DNA of 64,000 nucleotides, from positions 62,001-126,000 of the forward strand of contig NZ_FXUL01000016.1 in assembly GCF_900182955.1 (NCBI RefSeq), read 5' to 3'. The number at the start of each line of letters is the position of its first letter. Position 1 is the stretch's first letter. Below the pieces are notes generated by a model. That model was not told where the DNA came from. It did not search any database and saw only the letters and a program-made list of their open reading frames with translations. The translations under genes and the position numbers were made by a program. The DNA comes from Noviherbaspirillum suwonense (GTDB taxonomy: Bacteria > Pseudomonadota > Gammaproteobacteria > Burkholderiales > Burkholderiaceae_D). Shown in pieces: positions 21,151 to 29,836 of the stretch.

Positions 21151-23244
21151 TCAGGTGCCGGCGATGGGAATGACGTTATCGCTGCCGCCGGCGCCAAATA
21201 GCTGCTCTTTCAATATCCGCAGCTGGTCGCGCACCTGGGCTGCCTTCTCGAACTCCAGGTTTTTCGCATGGTCGATCATCGCCTTTTCAAGCCGCTTGAT
21301 CTCCTTGCTCACCTGCTTTTCGCTCATCGCCTCGTACTTGGCCTGCTCCTGCGCCACGTGCAGTTCGGCACGCGCCTCGGTGGGGCTGTAGACGCCATCG
21401 ATCAGGTCGCGGATTTCCTTGCGGATGCCGACCGGCGTGATGTTGTTCGCCGTATTGAACGCGATCTGCTTGTTGCGGCGTCGCTCGGTTTCGCCGATCG
21501 CCCGCTGCATCGAATCCGTCACCCGGTCGCCATACAGGATCGCCATGCCGTTCAGGTTACGGGCGGCGCGGCCTATGGTCTGGATCAGGCTGCGCTCGGA
21601 GCGCAGGAAGCCCTCCTTGTCGGCATCCAGGATCGCGACCAGCGACACTTCGGGAATATCCAGGCCCTCGCGCAGCAGGTTGATGCCGATCAGCACGTCG
21701 AAGGTGCCGATGCGCAGGTCGCGGATGATCTCCACGCGCTCGACGGTTTCGATATCGCTGTGCAGGTAACGCACCTTGACGCCGTTGTCGCTGAGGAATT
21801 CGGTCAACTGCTCGGCCATCCGCTTGGTCAGCGTGGTGACCAGGACCCGTTCGTTCTTCGCTACCCGATCAGTGATCTCGGACATCAGGTCATCGACCTG
21901 GGTGCTGGCCGGTCGTACGCTGATGGTCGGATCGACCAGGCCGGTCGGCCGCACCACCTGCTCGACCACCTGGTCCGCATGCTGGTTTTCATAGTCCGAT
22001 GGCGTGGCAGACACGAACACGGTCTGCCGCATCTTGGTTTCGAACTCATCGAACCGCAATGGCCGGTTGTCGAGCGCCGATGGCAGGCGGAAACCGTAGT
22101 CGACCAGGTTGGTCTTGCGCGCCCGGTCGCCGTTGTACATGCCGCTCAACTGGCCGACCAGCACATGGGATTCGTCGAGGAACATCAGCGCATCGGGCGG
22201 CAGGTAATCGACCAGGGTCGGCGGCGGCTCGCCGGCCTTGGCGCCGCTCAGGTGGCGCGAATAGTTCTCGATGCCCTTGGTGAAGCCGATCTCCTGCATC
22301 ATTTCCAGGTCGAAGCGGGTGCGCTGCTCCAGCCGCTGCTCCTCGATCAGCTTGTTTTCCTTGCGGAAGAAATCCAGCCGCTCGCGCAACTCTTCCTTGA
22401 TCGATTCGATCGCCCGCAGCACGGTGCCGCGCGGCGTCACGTAATGCGAACCGGGATAGACGGTAAAGCGCGGGATTTTTTGCCGGATGCGCCCGGTCAG
22501 CGGATCGAACAGCTGCAGGCTTTCAATTTCATCATCGAAGGTCTCGACCCGGATCGCCAGTTCCGCATGCTCCGCCGGGAAGATGTCCACGGTGTCGCCG
22601 CGCACGCGGAAGGTGCCGCGGCTGAAATCGACCTCGTTGCGGGTGTACTGCATCTGGATCAGCCGGGCGATCAGGTCGCGCTGGCTGACCTTGTCCTTCG
22701 CGCGCAGCGTCAGGATCATCTGGTGGTATTCGTTCGGATTACCGATACCGTAGATCGCCGACACGGTCGCGACGATCACCACATCCCGGCGCTCCATCAA
22801 CGACTTCGTGCAGGAAAGCCGCATCTGCTCGATGTGTTCGTTGATCGAGGAATCTTTCTCGATGAACAGGTCGCGCTGCGGCACGTACGCTTCCGGCTGG
22901 TAATAATCGTAATAACTGACGAAATACTCCACCGCGTTCTGCGGGAAGAATTCCCTGAACTCACTATACAACTGTGCGGCCAGCGTCTTGTTCGGTGCGA
23001 AAACGATTGCCGGCCGGCCCATGCGGGCGATCACATTGGCCATCGTATAGGTCTTGCCCGAGCCCGTGACGCCGAGCAGCGTCTGGTAGAACAGGCCGTC
23101 GTCGATGCCTTCGACCAGCTTGTCGATCGCTTCCGGCTGGTCGCCGGCGGGTGCGAAGGGCTGGTAGAGCTTGTAGGCGGAGTTGGGGAAAGTGACGATT
23201 TTGGATTCGTCGATCGTACTGGAAACCTCGGATAATTCAGCCAT
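21151..23244 (-). CDS. uvrB: Excinuclease ABC subunit B
   Basis: Damage-verifying helicase-like subunit of nucleotide excision repair. It loads from UvrA2B onto DNA and recruits UvrC. It has 697 residues, the usual length. Walker A is [11 protein letters not shown] near residue 45, the beta-hairpin region is [12 protein letters not shown] near 100, the DEAD-like box is MFLDESHV, and helicase motif VI is QTIGRAARN. The C-terminal UVR domain ([19 protein letters not shown]) contacts UvrC. It is divergent from the aminotransferase gene; I looked for a LexA box in the 115-base gap and found none convincing. Confidence 0.97.
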   Translation of the reverse strand: MAELSEVSSTIDESKIVTFPNSAYKLYQPFAPAGDQPEAIDKLVEGIDDGLFYQTLLGVTGSGKTYTMANVIARMGRPAIVFAPNKTLAAQLYSEFREFFPQNAVEYFVSYYDYYQPEAYVPQRDLFIEKDSSINEHIEQMRLSCTKSLMERRDVVIVATVSAIYGIGNPNEYHQMILTLRAKDKVSQRDLIARLIQMQYTRNEVDFSRGTFRVRGDTVDIFPAEHAELAIRVETFDDEIESLQLFDPLTGRIRQKIPRFTVYPGSHYVTPRGTVLRAIESIKEELRERLDFFRKENKLIEEQRLEQRTRFDLEMMQEIGFTKGIENYSRHLSGAKAGEPPPTLVDYLPPDALMFLDESHVLVGQLSGMYNGDRARKTNLVDYGFRLPSALDNRPLRFDEFETKMRQTVFVSATPSDYENQHADQVVEQVVRPTGLVDPTISVRPASTQVDDLMSEITDRVAKNERVLVTTLTKRMAEQLTEFLSDNGVKVRYLHSDIETVERVEIIRDLRIGTFDVLIGINLLREGLDIPEVSLVAILDADKEGFLRSERSLIQTIGRAARNLNGMAILYGDRVTDSMQRAIGETERRRNKQIAFNTANNITPVGIRKEIRDLIDGVYSPTEARAELHVAQEQAKYEAMSEKQVSKEIKRLEKAMIDHAKNLEFEKAAQVRDQLRILKEQLFGAGGSDNVIPIAGT

Positions 23245-23359
23245 TTACATTCGACCTTTGGTAAAATTGCAGGTTGCATTTGTACGCATGGCAACATCCT
23301 CCGCGCTGTATCCAACCCGACTGTAAATCGATTTGCGGTCCACTTTTCGATCAAACACG

Positions 23360-24574
23360 ATGAACGCACCTCTTCCTGCATCCCTCTTTGCCGCCATTGA
23401 GATGGCGCCTCGCGACCCTATTCTCGGCATCACCGAAGCCTTCGTTGCGGACAAGAATCCCAACAAGATCAACCTCGGCGTCGGCGTATATTACGACGAC
23501 AATGGCAAGGTGCCTTTGCTCCAATGCGTACGCAAGGCCGAAGCTTTGATGATGGAAAAAGCCGCTCCGCGCACTTACCTGCCGATAGACGGATTGGCGA
23601 TCTACGACAAAGCTGTGCAAGAGTTAGTATTTGGGGCTGAAAGTCCGGTAATTCAAGAAAAACGTGCGATCACCGTTCAAGCTTTGGGCGGAACAGGCGG
23701 GCTGAAATTGGGCGCCGATTTCCTGAAGCGCTTTTCGCCGGATGCGCAGGTCTGGATCAGCGATCCGAGCTGGGAAAACCACCGTGCGCTGTTCGAATCG
23801 GCTGGTTTCCAGGTCAACAATTACCCGTATTACGACCCGGCAACGCGCGGCGTGAATTTCGCCGGCATGCTTGACGAGCTGAACGCTATGCCGTCCGGCT
23901 CCGTCGTCGTGCTGCATGCCTGCTGCCACAACCCGACCGGCGCCGACCTGACCAGCGAACAGTGGGACCAGGTCATCGACGTGGTCAGCAAGCGCGGCCT
24001 CGTGCCCTTCCTCGACATGGCCTACCAGGGTTTCGGCGACGGCATCGCGGAAGATGGCGACGTGGTGCACCGCTTCGCCGCCACCGGCGGCTCGCTCTTC
24101 GTGTCGAATTCGTTTTCCAAGTCGTTCTCGCTGTACGGCGAACGCGTCGGCGCGCTGAGCATCGTCGCAACCAGCGCGGAAGAAGCGTCGCGGGTGCTGT
24201 CGCAGTTGAAGCGCGTCATCCGCACCAATTATTCGAACCCGCCGGTGCATGGCGGCCAGGTCGTCGCAACGGTTCTGGCAACGCCGGAACTGCGCCAGAT
24301 GTGGGAAGACGAACTGGCGGGCATGCGGCTGCGCATCCGTGAAATGCGCCGCCTGCTGGTCGACAAGCTCGCAGCCAACTCGGCAGCGCAGGATTTCGAC
24401 TTCGTGGTGCGCCAGCGCGGCATGTTCTCGTACTCCGGCCTGACCAAGCCCCAGGTGGACCGCCTGCGCAACGAGTATTCGATCTACGCGATCGACACCG
24501 GCCGCATCTGCGTGGCCGCGCTGAACAGCCACAATGTGGACCAGGTCGCGAAGGCAATCGCCAGCGTGATCTGA
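23360..24574 (+). CDS. tyrB: Aromatic/aspartate aminotransferase (class I)
   Basis: PLP-dependent transaminase of the aspartate/tyrosine family, 404 residues. It moves amino groups between aspartate, tyrosine or phenylalanine and 2-oxoglutarate. The PLP lysine is in SNSFSKSFSLYGERVGA near residue 255. Cofactor contacts include HACCHNPTG and the substrate arginine in TGRICVAALN. AspC and TyrB cannot be separated by motifs alone, so the symbol is tentative. The ATG at 23360 starts MNAPLPASLF, typical for betaproteobacterial members. Confidence 0.93.
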   Translation: MNAPLPASLFAAIEMAPRDPILGITEAFVADKNPNKINLGVGVYYDDNGKVPLLQCVRKAEALMMEKAAPRTYLPIDGLAIYDKAVQELVFGAESPVIQEKRAITVQALGGTGGLKLGADFLKRFSPDAQVWISDPSWENHRALFESAGFQVNNYPYYDPATRGVNFAGMLDELNAMPSGSVVVLHACCHNPTGADLTSEQWDQVIDVVSKRGLVPFLDMAYQGFGDGIAEDGDVVHRFAATGGSLFVSNSFSKSFSLYGERVGALSIVATSAEEASRVLSQLKRVIRTNYSNPPVHGGQVVATVLATPELRQMWEDELAGMRLRIREMRRLLVDKLAANSAAQDFDFVVRQRGMFSYSGLTKPQVDRLRNEYSIYAIDTGRICVAALNSHNVDQVAKAIASVI

Positions 24575-24588
24575 TTTGATCCGGGAGC

Positions 24589-24612
24589 GAAGGCCGGCAG
24601 CATCCGGCCTTC
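24589..24612 (+). terminator. Probable terminator after the aminotransferase
   Basis: A perfect 9-base stem GAAGGCCGG / CCGGCCTTC with a 6-base loop lies 15 bases after the stop. A short T-run (TTTT) occurs six bases later. Confidence 0.6.
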
Positions 24613-24620
24613 ACGCGGTT

Positions 24621-24650
24621 TTGACAAGCGGCTAGCCGAGCGCCTATAAT
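24621..24650 (+). promoter_or_regulatory. Promoter of the first tRNA-Asn gene
   Basis: Consensus TTGACA (24621-24626) and TATAAT (24645-24650) are separated by 18 bases and end 11 bases before the tRNA. Both hexamers are perfect. Confidence 0.85.
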
Positions 24651-24661
24651 GCCGCTTCCTT

Positions 24662-24737
24662 TCCCTGATAGCTCAGTCGGTAGAGCGACGGACTGTTAAT
24701 CCGCAGGTCCCTGGTTCGAGTCCAGGTCGGGGAGCCA
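24662..24737 (+). tRNA. tRNA-Asn (GTT), copy 1
   Basis: A 76-base cloverleaf. Acceptor TCCCTGA pairs with TCGGGGA, the D arm has AGCTC, the anticodon is GTT at 24695-24697 within CTGTTAA, and the T arm has GGTTCGAGTCC. CCA is encoded at the 3' end. It differs from copy 2 at one D-loop base. Confidence 0.98.
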
Positions 24738-24744
24738 GAATGCG

Positions 24745-24774
24745 AAGGGCCTGATCAGTGATCAGGCCCTTTTC
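24745..24774 (+). terminator. Rho-independent terminator after tRNA-Asn 1
   Basis: A 13-base perfect inverted repeat (AAGGGCCTGATCA / TGATCAGGCCCTT) around a single G is followed by a T-run, seven bases after the tRNA. Confidence 0.9.
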
Positions 24775-24837
24775 GTTTGCCGCACCACTTTGCAGCATCG
24801 CTATAAAAAACATTGGATCTTTTTTAACAGATCCTAC

Positions 24838-24866
24838 TTGGTGAATTGCAATACCTCGCCTATAAT
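24838..24866 (+). promoter_or_regulatory. Promoter of the second tRNA-Asn gene
   Basis: A perfect TATAAT (24861-24866) lies 11 bases before the tRNA. The -35 region TTGGTG (24838-24843) at 17-base spacing is weaker than that of copy 1. Confidence 0.7.
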
Positions 24867-24877
24867 AGCGCCTCTTT

Positions 24878-24953
24878 TCCCTGATAGCTCAGTTGGTAGA
24901 GCGACGGACTGTTAATCCGCAGGTCCCTGGTTCGAGTCCAGGTCGGGGAGCCA
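24878..24953 (+). tRNA. tRNA-Asn (GTT), copy 2
   Basis: Same 76-base cloverleaf as copy 1, with anticodon GTT at 24911-24913 and encoded CCA. Only the D loop differs (GTTGG for GTCGG). It has its own promoter and terminator, so the two copies are separately transcribed. Confidence 0.98.
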
Positions 24954-24959
24954 GAATTG

Positions 24960-24990
24960 AAAGGCCACGTGAAAACGTGGCCTTTTTTGT
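24960..24990 (+). terminator. Rho-independent terminator after tRNA-Asn 2
   Basis: The stem AAAGGCCACGT / ACGTGGCCTTT with loop GAAA is followed by six or more T residues. The 280 bases that follow, up to 25269, hold no gene I can support. Confidence 0.9.
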
Positions 24991-25269
24991 TTTCCGGACA
25001 GGTTGTCCAGCCAACCTTGAAAACTTTTCCCTGTATTTTTGACATGGTTGCCAATTTTTCAATTTCTGGCGCCCGGTTTTGCAATCGACTACCGCCCCCA
25101 AGTTTCACCAGGACATTTGCATCATTGGATGAATGACTGATGAGCGGATTTTTCAGCTTATTCAGAAATATGTCCTGATCAATTCCAGGCGGACGCTGAC
25201 TGGCATACCAATTGCATTGCAACTTGGTCATCACCTACAGGCGATCAACGCTTCCAGGAAAGTCCGACC

Positions 25270-25461
25270 ATGAAACGATCCGATGAAATGATAGACATGC
25301 TGGTCTCCTCCGTGCGGGACGATACCAGCGAGCGCGACAAGGCCGTGCTGCGAAGGGTGTTGTGCGAACTGGTCCGGGTCGCCCAGAGCGAGTCGGTGCA
25401 ATCGATCGAAGCGGACCTGCGCGCAGTGGATATGGCCATCAGCAGCAAGTATCGCCAGTAA
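25270..25461 (+). CDS. Small hypothetical protein
   Basis: A 63-residue, charged, probably all-helical cytoplasmic protein that I do not recognise. It begins MKRSDEMIDMLVSSVRDDTS and ends AVDMAISSKYRQ. The ribosome site AGGAAAG lies at good distance before the ATG and codon usage looks like that of neighbours, so it is probably real. It runs convergent to the phospholipase D-like gene 14 bases away. No function can be inferred. Confidence 0.6.
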   Translation: MKRSDEMIDMLVSSVRDDTSERDKAVLRRVLCELVRVAQSESVQSIEADLRAVDMAISSKYRQ

Positions 25462-25475
25462 CCGGCCGACCTGCT

Positions 25476-26105
25476 TTAATAGGCAGCCTTGTAAGGCTTG
25501 CCCTGGTCGAACCGGTCCTGCCAGTGCTTCAGGTAAGTCAGGGCGAGGTCTGGGTTATTCCAGATAACGACGACGTTCTCGCTATTCGACTTGGCCGCAG
25601 CCTTGCTGTAGTTGAATGAGCCGGTCTGCACGGTGATCTTATCGATCACCATGTATTTGTCATGATGGATCGCATACCGCGAAATGGTACGGGTAGGAAT
25701 GCCGGCTTCGGCAAGCAGGTTCAGCGCGGCCAGGCTGGCCTTGGAGCGGTTGCCGTTCTCATCGACCACCACCCGCACATCGACCCCGCGCTTCCTTGCA
25801 TTGAGCAAGGCTTTCGCCACCACGGGCGACGTGAATGAATAGGCCGCCACCCCGATGCTGCTGCGCGCCGAGCCGATGGCCTTGACGACCAGGTCCTCGC
25901 TGCCTTCGTTCGGGGAAAACGCGACATCGATGACCTGGCCCGCTGGAACGCCGGTGCTGCCGCCCGCCTTGCCGCCCGCGCCACGCAGCAATTCCCCCGT
26001 GCGGTCCAGCACCTGGTCGACCAGGCGGTCGACCGTATCGCCGGTTTTTGCCGACGCGCCGAAGTAAGCGACGGCGAGTATCAGGGGAAGCAGTATCGTT
26101 TTCAT
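25476..26105 (-). CDS. Secreted phospholipase D-family (Nuc-like) nuclease
   Basis: A 209-residue protein with an N-terminal signal peptide (MKTILLPLILAVAYFGASA) and a single HKD-type catalytic motif: HHDKYMVIDKITVQTGSFN near residues 150-168. One HKD motif per chain is typical of the dimeric Nuc endonucleases, such as that of plasmid pKM101, and suggests a periplasmic nuclease or phosphodiesterase. The start at 26105 places the signal peptide correctly; the open frame upstream is not homologous. There is no obvious operon partner. It may take part in scavenging or degrading extracellular DNA, which is inference from the family. Confidence 0.85.
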   Translation of the reverse strand: MKTILLPLILAVAYFGASAKTGDTVDRLVDQVLDRTGELLRGAGGKAGGSTGVPAGQVIDVAFSPNEGSEDLVVKAIGSARSSIGVAAYSFTSPVVAKALLNARKRGVDVRVVVDENGNRSKASLAALNLLAEAGIPTRTISRYAIHHDKYMVIDKITVQTGSFNYSKAAAKSNSENVVVIWNNPDLALTYLKHWQDRFDQGKPYKAAY

Positions 26106-26586
26106 CGGTCGCGTTATCGTCTCCGCCAAAGCGCCTGGCGGATGCGGTCGCAATTGTACTGGGGATTTATACAGCAATGTACCCGATAATCGAACTTTTT
26201 GCCGAAAGTGCCAAATCGTGGAGCGGAATGATGACTTTTGCGCAGCAAAGATCGGATTTGCGCAAACTCTGAGCGAATAGTGCGGGGTTTTACCCGTCCA
26301 AGCCTCATTGTCGTGAAACTGCGCGGCATGAAACGAGTCACTACCTTTACATCGCTGCTTGAAACAAGGTTCGCTTCGGCTGCCTTTATTTCCTCACGCC
26401 CACAAAAAATTCTGCGAAAAAATCGCAGGACTTCATCTTTTCCTACAACGCAACAAGTGCCTGTCCTATACCGGCGCCTTTTTCATTTCGACATACTTCG
26501 TCCTGAGACTGCCGCACAGAAATGCTGATTAGCAAGAAGGCCGCGGCGCCAAGAGATTCTATTTAACCCTCTTTCAGGAGATCACC
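26106..26586. other. AT-richer divergent promoter region
   Basis: A 481-base gap between the Nuc-like gene and the first FNR-like regulator, clearly lower in GC than its flanks. I see a short palindrome TTTGCGCAAA (26257-26266) and a good ribosome site TTTCAGGAG before 26587. No open frame here is convincing and no promoter can be placed with certainty. Confidence 0.6.
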
Positions 26587-27471
26587 ATGTCGGTTGCGCA
26601 AACCTTGGACAGCAACACTGCTACGCCCACACCACCGGCACGGTCTGCGGGATCGGGCAGCCGTACGCATAAAATTTGGTCGAATATGCATGACGTCTGC
26701 AATCTCCTCCGCATTCCGTCTGGCACATTCGTCGGTGACGACGACCAGCACTTCCAGCATGTTCAGTTCAAGGCAGGCCAACGCATCCATACCGCGGGCC
26801 AGCCCTTTGACATGCTCTACATCGTGAATTGCGGCTTCCTGAAGTCGGTGATGATCGATGAATTCGGCAATGAACAGATTCTGAGCTTCCCGATGAAGGG
26901 CGACCTGTTCGGCATCGATGGAATCCACACGAAGAAATACACGTCGGAAGCAGTCGCGCTGTCGAGCTGCGACATCATCCTGATCCCGTTCGCAAAGTTC
27001 GCCGCGCTGGGCCGCACCAACCCGGTGCTGGAAACCGCGCTGTATGGCCTGATGAGCCGTGAACTGATCCGCGAGCAAGGCATGATCACGATGCTTGGTT
27101 CGCTGACCGTCGAGGCACGTGTCGCACGTTTCCTGGTTTCCCTGTCCGAGCGCTTCTCGGCGATCGGCTACTCCGGCAAGGCATTCAACCTGCCGATGAC
27201 CCGCCGCGAGATCGGCAATTACCTGGGCGTCACGCTCGAGACCGCCAGCCGTACCCTGTCGGCCTTCAATGAACTGGGCCTGATCTCGGTCGACCAGCGT
27301 TCGATCTACATCCACGACATCAATGCGCTGAAAACCCTGCGCCGCCTGCCTCCTTCGCGTGCACGCATCGAGCAGCAGGAAAAGAAGGCCGCTGCAGCTG
27401 CTGCCTCGTCGTCGGAATTCATCCAGGTAGCGCCTTCGGCTGCGATGCGCGAACAGCTGGCAGTCGTCTAA
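26587..27471 (+). CDS. Crp/Fnr-family regulator without FNR cysteines (paralogue 1)
   Basis: A 294-residue transcription regulator. The cyclic-nucleotide-like sensor domain spans about 50-170 (KAGQRIHTAGQPFDMLYIV, SFPMKGDLFGIDGI). The winged helix follows, with the recognition helix in TRREIGNYLGVTLETASRT; the ETxSR core equals that of FNR, so an FNR-like DNA site is likely. The N-terminus lacks the CxxC...C cluster of FNR, so it does not bind a [4Fe-4S] cluster the FNR way. The ligand is unknown. A long Ala/Ser-rich tail ends the protein. The paralogue at 39625 is closely similar. It has an AGGAG ribosome site and stands in front of the nucleotidyltransferase gene. Confidence 0.88.
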   Translation: MSVAQTLDSNTATPTPPARSAGSGSRTHKIWSNMHDVCNLLRIPSGTFVGDDDQHFQHVQFKAGQRIHTAGQPFDMLYIVNCGFLKSVMIDEFGNEQILSFPMKGDLFGIDGIHTKKYTSEAVALSSCDIILIPFAKFAALGRTNPVLETALYGLMSRELIREQGMITMLGSLTVEARVARFLVSLSERFSAIGYSGKAFNLPMTRREIGNYLGVTLETASRTLSAFNELGLISVDQRSIYIHDINALKTLRRLPPSRARIEQQEKKAAAAAASSSEFIQVAPSAAMREQLAVV

Positions 27472-27700
27472 CGAACCATCTTGGGCATTCAGGAGAGACG
27501 CGGGCCGCTGGCCCGGCATTTTCCTGGACCTGCATTGACGCCGGATCCGCAGCAATGGTCGCCTTCATGGCAGCCAGCGCCGCCGATTCGGCGTTTTCAT
27601 GCCTGCCTTTTCAACGGGATATACGGCACACTGCCGGACAAGCAGGCTTGCCCGGTGAACGCCCCGATTCTTAACAATTATTCATCATGAGCGTACATAC

Positions 27701-28822
27701 ATGAAAGCAATGATACTCGCCGCTGGCAAGGGCACACGCGTCCGGCCATTGACCTACGATCTCCCCAAGCCGATGATTCCGGTGCTGGGCAAGCCGGTGA
27801 TGGCTTACCTGATCGAACACCTGGCCCGCTGCGGCGTCGACGAGATCATGGTGAACGTCAGTCACCTGCACGAAAAGATCGAGGAGTACTTCGGCGAGGG
27901 ACAGCAGTTTGGCGTGCGTATCGGCTATTCGTTCGAAGGCTATACCGATGACAACGGCGAAGTCGTCCCCGTGCCGCTGGGTTCGGCCGGCGGCATGAAG
28001 AAGATCCAGGAATTCGGCGGATTCTTCGACCAGACCACCATCGTCCTCTGCGGCGACGCGCTGATCGACCTCGATATCGCGGCCGCAGTTGCGGAGCACA
28101 AGAGCAAGGGTGCGCTGGCAACCGTCATTACCAAGGAAGTGCCCTGGGACAAGGTGTCCAGCTACGGCGTGGTGGTGACCGATGCGGACGGCCGCATCCA
28201 GCGCTTCCAGGAAAAGCCTTCGCAAGAGGAAGCGGTATCGAATTTCGCCAGCACCGGCATCTACATCTTCGAGCCCGAAGTGATCAACATGATCCCGGCG
28301 AACACCGAATTCGACATCGGCTCCGACCTGTTCCCGCTGCTGGCGGAAAAAGGCCTGCCCTTCTATGCGCAGGGCCGTCCGTTCGAATGGATAGACATCG
28401 GCAGCATCACCGACTTCTGGACCGTGCTGCAGGACGTGATGCAGGGCGGGGTCGAGTCCCTGAAGCTGCCGGGCACCCAGGTGGCCGACGGCGTCTGGGT
28501 CGGGCTCAATGCGCGGATCGACTGGGAAGGCACGTCCATCGAAGGGCCGGTCTATATCGGCTCCGGGACCCACGTGGAAGCCGGCACCCGTATCGTCGGA
28601 CCTACCTGGATCGGCCACGGCAGCCATATCGTCAGCGGCGCCGAGGTGGTTCGCAGCATGATTTTCGAATACACCCGGATCGGGCATGACGTGCTGCTGG
28701 AAGACATGATCGTCTTCAAGGATTACTGCATCAGCCGCGACGGCGAGAGCCGCCACATCAAGGATTGCGCCGAGACGATCTGGGGCAATTCCCGCGACAG
28801 GCGCCTAGCCCGCCGCGCCTAA
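27701..28822 (+). CDS. NDP-sugar pyrophosphorylase (mannose/glucose-1-phosphate type)
   Basis: Makes a nucleotide sugar from NTP and sugar 1-phosphate for surface polysaccharides. It has 373 residues. The N-terminal Rossmann-like transferase carries LAAGKGTRVRPLTYDLPKPM, followed by GDALIDLDI with a metal-binding aspartate and FQEKPSQEE. The C-terminal part from about residue 260 is a left-handed beta-helix with hexapeptide repeats (IEGPVYIGSGTHVEAGT). The nucleotide and sugar cannot be told apart by eye; GDP-mannose and dTDP/UDP-glucose types share these motifs. It runs convergent to the hydroxylase gene, 27 bases away. Confidence 0.85.
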   Translation: MKAMILAAGKGTRVRPLTYDLPKPMIPVLGKPVMAYLIEHLARCGVDEIMVNVSHLHEKIEEYFGEGQQFGVRIGYSFEGYTDDNGEVVPVPLGSAGGMKKIQEFGGFFDQTTIVLCGDALIDLDIAAAVAEHKSKGALATVITKEVPWDKVSSYGVVVTDADGRIQRFQEKPSQEEAVSNFASTGIYIFEPEVINMIPANTEFDIGSDLFPLLAEKGLPFYAQGRPFEWIDIGSITDFWTVLQDVMQGGVESLKLPGTQVADGVWVGLNARIDWEGTSIEGPVYIGSGTHVEAGTRIVGPTWIGHGSHIVSGAEVVRSMIFEYTRIGHDVLLEDMIVFKDYCISRDGESRHIKDCAETIWGNSRDRRLARRA

Positions 28823-28825
28823 CCT

Positions 28826-28861
28826 GCCGGCCGCGCCACTGCTGAGCGATCAGCGGCCGGC
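28826..28861. terminator. Hairpin between convergent genes
   Basis: A 9-base inverted repeat GCCGGCCGC / GCGGCCGGC spans the junction of the two convergent genes and the end of the hydroxylase gene. It lacks a T-run, so a terminator role is tentative. Confidence 0.4.
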
Positions 28862-29836
28862 GCGGCGGCCGTAATGCACCATGCGCCTGAGGCCCAGCCA
28901 TTGCTGGCGCCAGAAGCCGGCGCCATAATCCCTGCCCTTGCCCTGCGGTGGCGGCAACTGGTCGCGGATGCCGGTCCGCGCGAATTCCGTGCCGAAACGC
29001 GCCGTCCTGAAGACCAGATCCCATACCGGAAACAGCACGGCGAAGTTATGCCCGCCTATGCTGTCGCGTCCGCGGCTTTCATGGCCCACGCCGATCGCGT
29101 GATGCAGCCGGTGGAAGCGCGGCGACACCAGCAGCCGCTCCCCCAGCCAGCCGAAATGGATGCGCACGTTCGCATGCTGCAGGCTTTGCAGGATGCGCGA
29201 CAGCGCAACCAGCAGCACATATTGTCCGGGTTGGACGCCGATCAGCAGTGCGATCACCGCCAGATAGATATCCCGCAGCAAATCGTCGAGCAGATGGTTG
29301 CGGTCATCGCTCCACAGGTTCATGTTCTGTTGACTGTGATGCAGGCTGTGCAGGCCCCACCACCAGCGCACATTGTGCTGCGCACGGTGATACCAGTAAT
29401 CGAAGAAGTCCAGCACCACCAGGTAGAGCGCGAACGACAGCAGCGGCTGGTCGCTGACGCCGGGCCAGAGCTTGTCGAGGTCCAGCTGGTGTATGCCATG
29501 GAGATGCAGGAAAGCGGTGAACTGGTCCACCAGCGGGTCGAGCAGGAAGAATATGACCAGCGTGAACGCGCCCAGCCGGTGGATGACGGTATAGACGAAG
29601 TCATTCCAGCGCGCGCGCCGGTCGGTGAACTCGTGCACCGGTATCCATGCTTCCAGCGGCCGCAGCACCACCCAGATCAGCAGCAGCTCGCAGATACCGA
29701 TCAGGAACCACTCGGTGCCTTCGAACGCATTCTCGGTGAATTCACCCAGGCCCGCCCAGAACATGAAAGGCTGGACCACGGTCTCGAACAGCCACGCCTG
29801 CGCCATCGCAAAATAATCGGCCAGCATTGCGGTCAC
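28850..29836 (-). CDS. Sterol desaturase/fatty acid hydroxylase-family membrane protein
   Basis: Di-iron integral membrane oxygenase of the ERG3/FAH superfamily, 328 residues, with four to six hydrophobic segments. The three histidine boxes are present: YHRAQHN near residue 149, GLHSLHHSQQ near 161 and FHRLHHAIG near 245. Substrates in the family include fatty acids, carotenoids and sterol-like lipids; the one here is unknown. It overlaps the upstream deacetylase gene by four bases and ends the three-gene run beta-propeller, deacetylase, hydroxylase. A start at 29827 (MLADYF) is possible. Confidence 0.88.
   Translation of the reverse strand: MTAMLADYFAMAQAWLFETVVQPFMFWAGLGEFTENAFEGTEWFLIGICELLLIWVVLRPLEAWIPVHEFTDRRARWNDFVYTVIHRLGAFTLVIFFLLDPLVDQFTAFLHLHGIHQLDLDKLWPGVSDQPLLSFALYLVVLDFFDYWYHRAQHNVRWWWGLHSLHHSQQNMNLWSDDRNHLLDDLLRDIYLAVIALLIGVQPGQYVLLVALSRILQSLQHANVRIHFGWLGERLLVSPRFHRLHHAIGVGHESRGRDSIGGHNFAVLFPVWDLVFRTARFGTEFARTGIRDQLPPPQGKGRDYGAGFWRQQWLGLRRMVHYGRRAGR

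Noticed and set aside
23245-23359. LexA (SOS) box in front of uvrB
   Set aside because: I looked for CTGT-N8-ACAG on both strands and found only unmatched halves such as CTGTAAATCG.
24860-25234. Minus-strand frame of 124 residues ending in SPTWTRTRDLRINSPSLYQ-like sequence
   Set aside because: This peptide is the antisense of the tRNA-Asn gene and a well-known false annotation. The tRNA, its promoter and terminator explain the sequence.
26257-26266. Palindrome TTTGCGCAAA upstream of the FNR-like gene
   Set aside because: Ten bases, single copy and no match to a regulator I know; may be chance.
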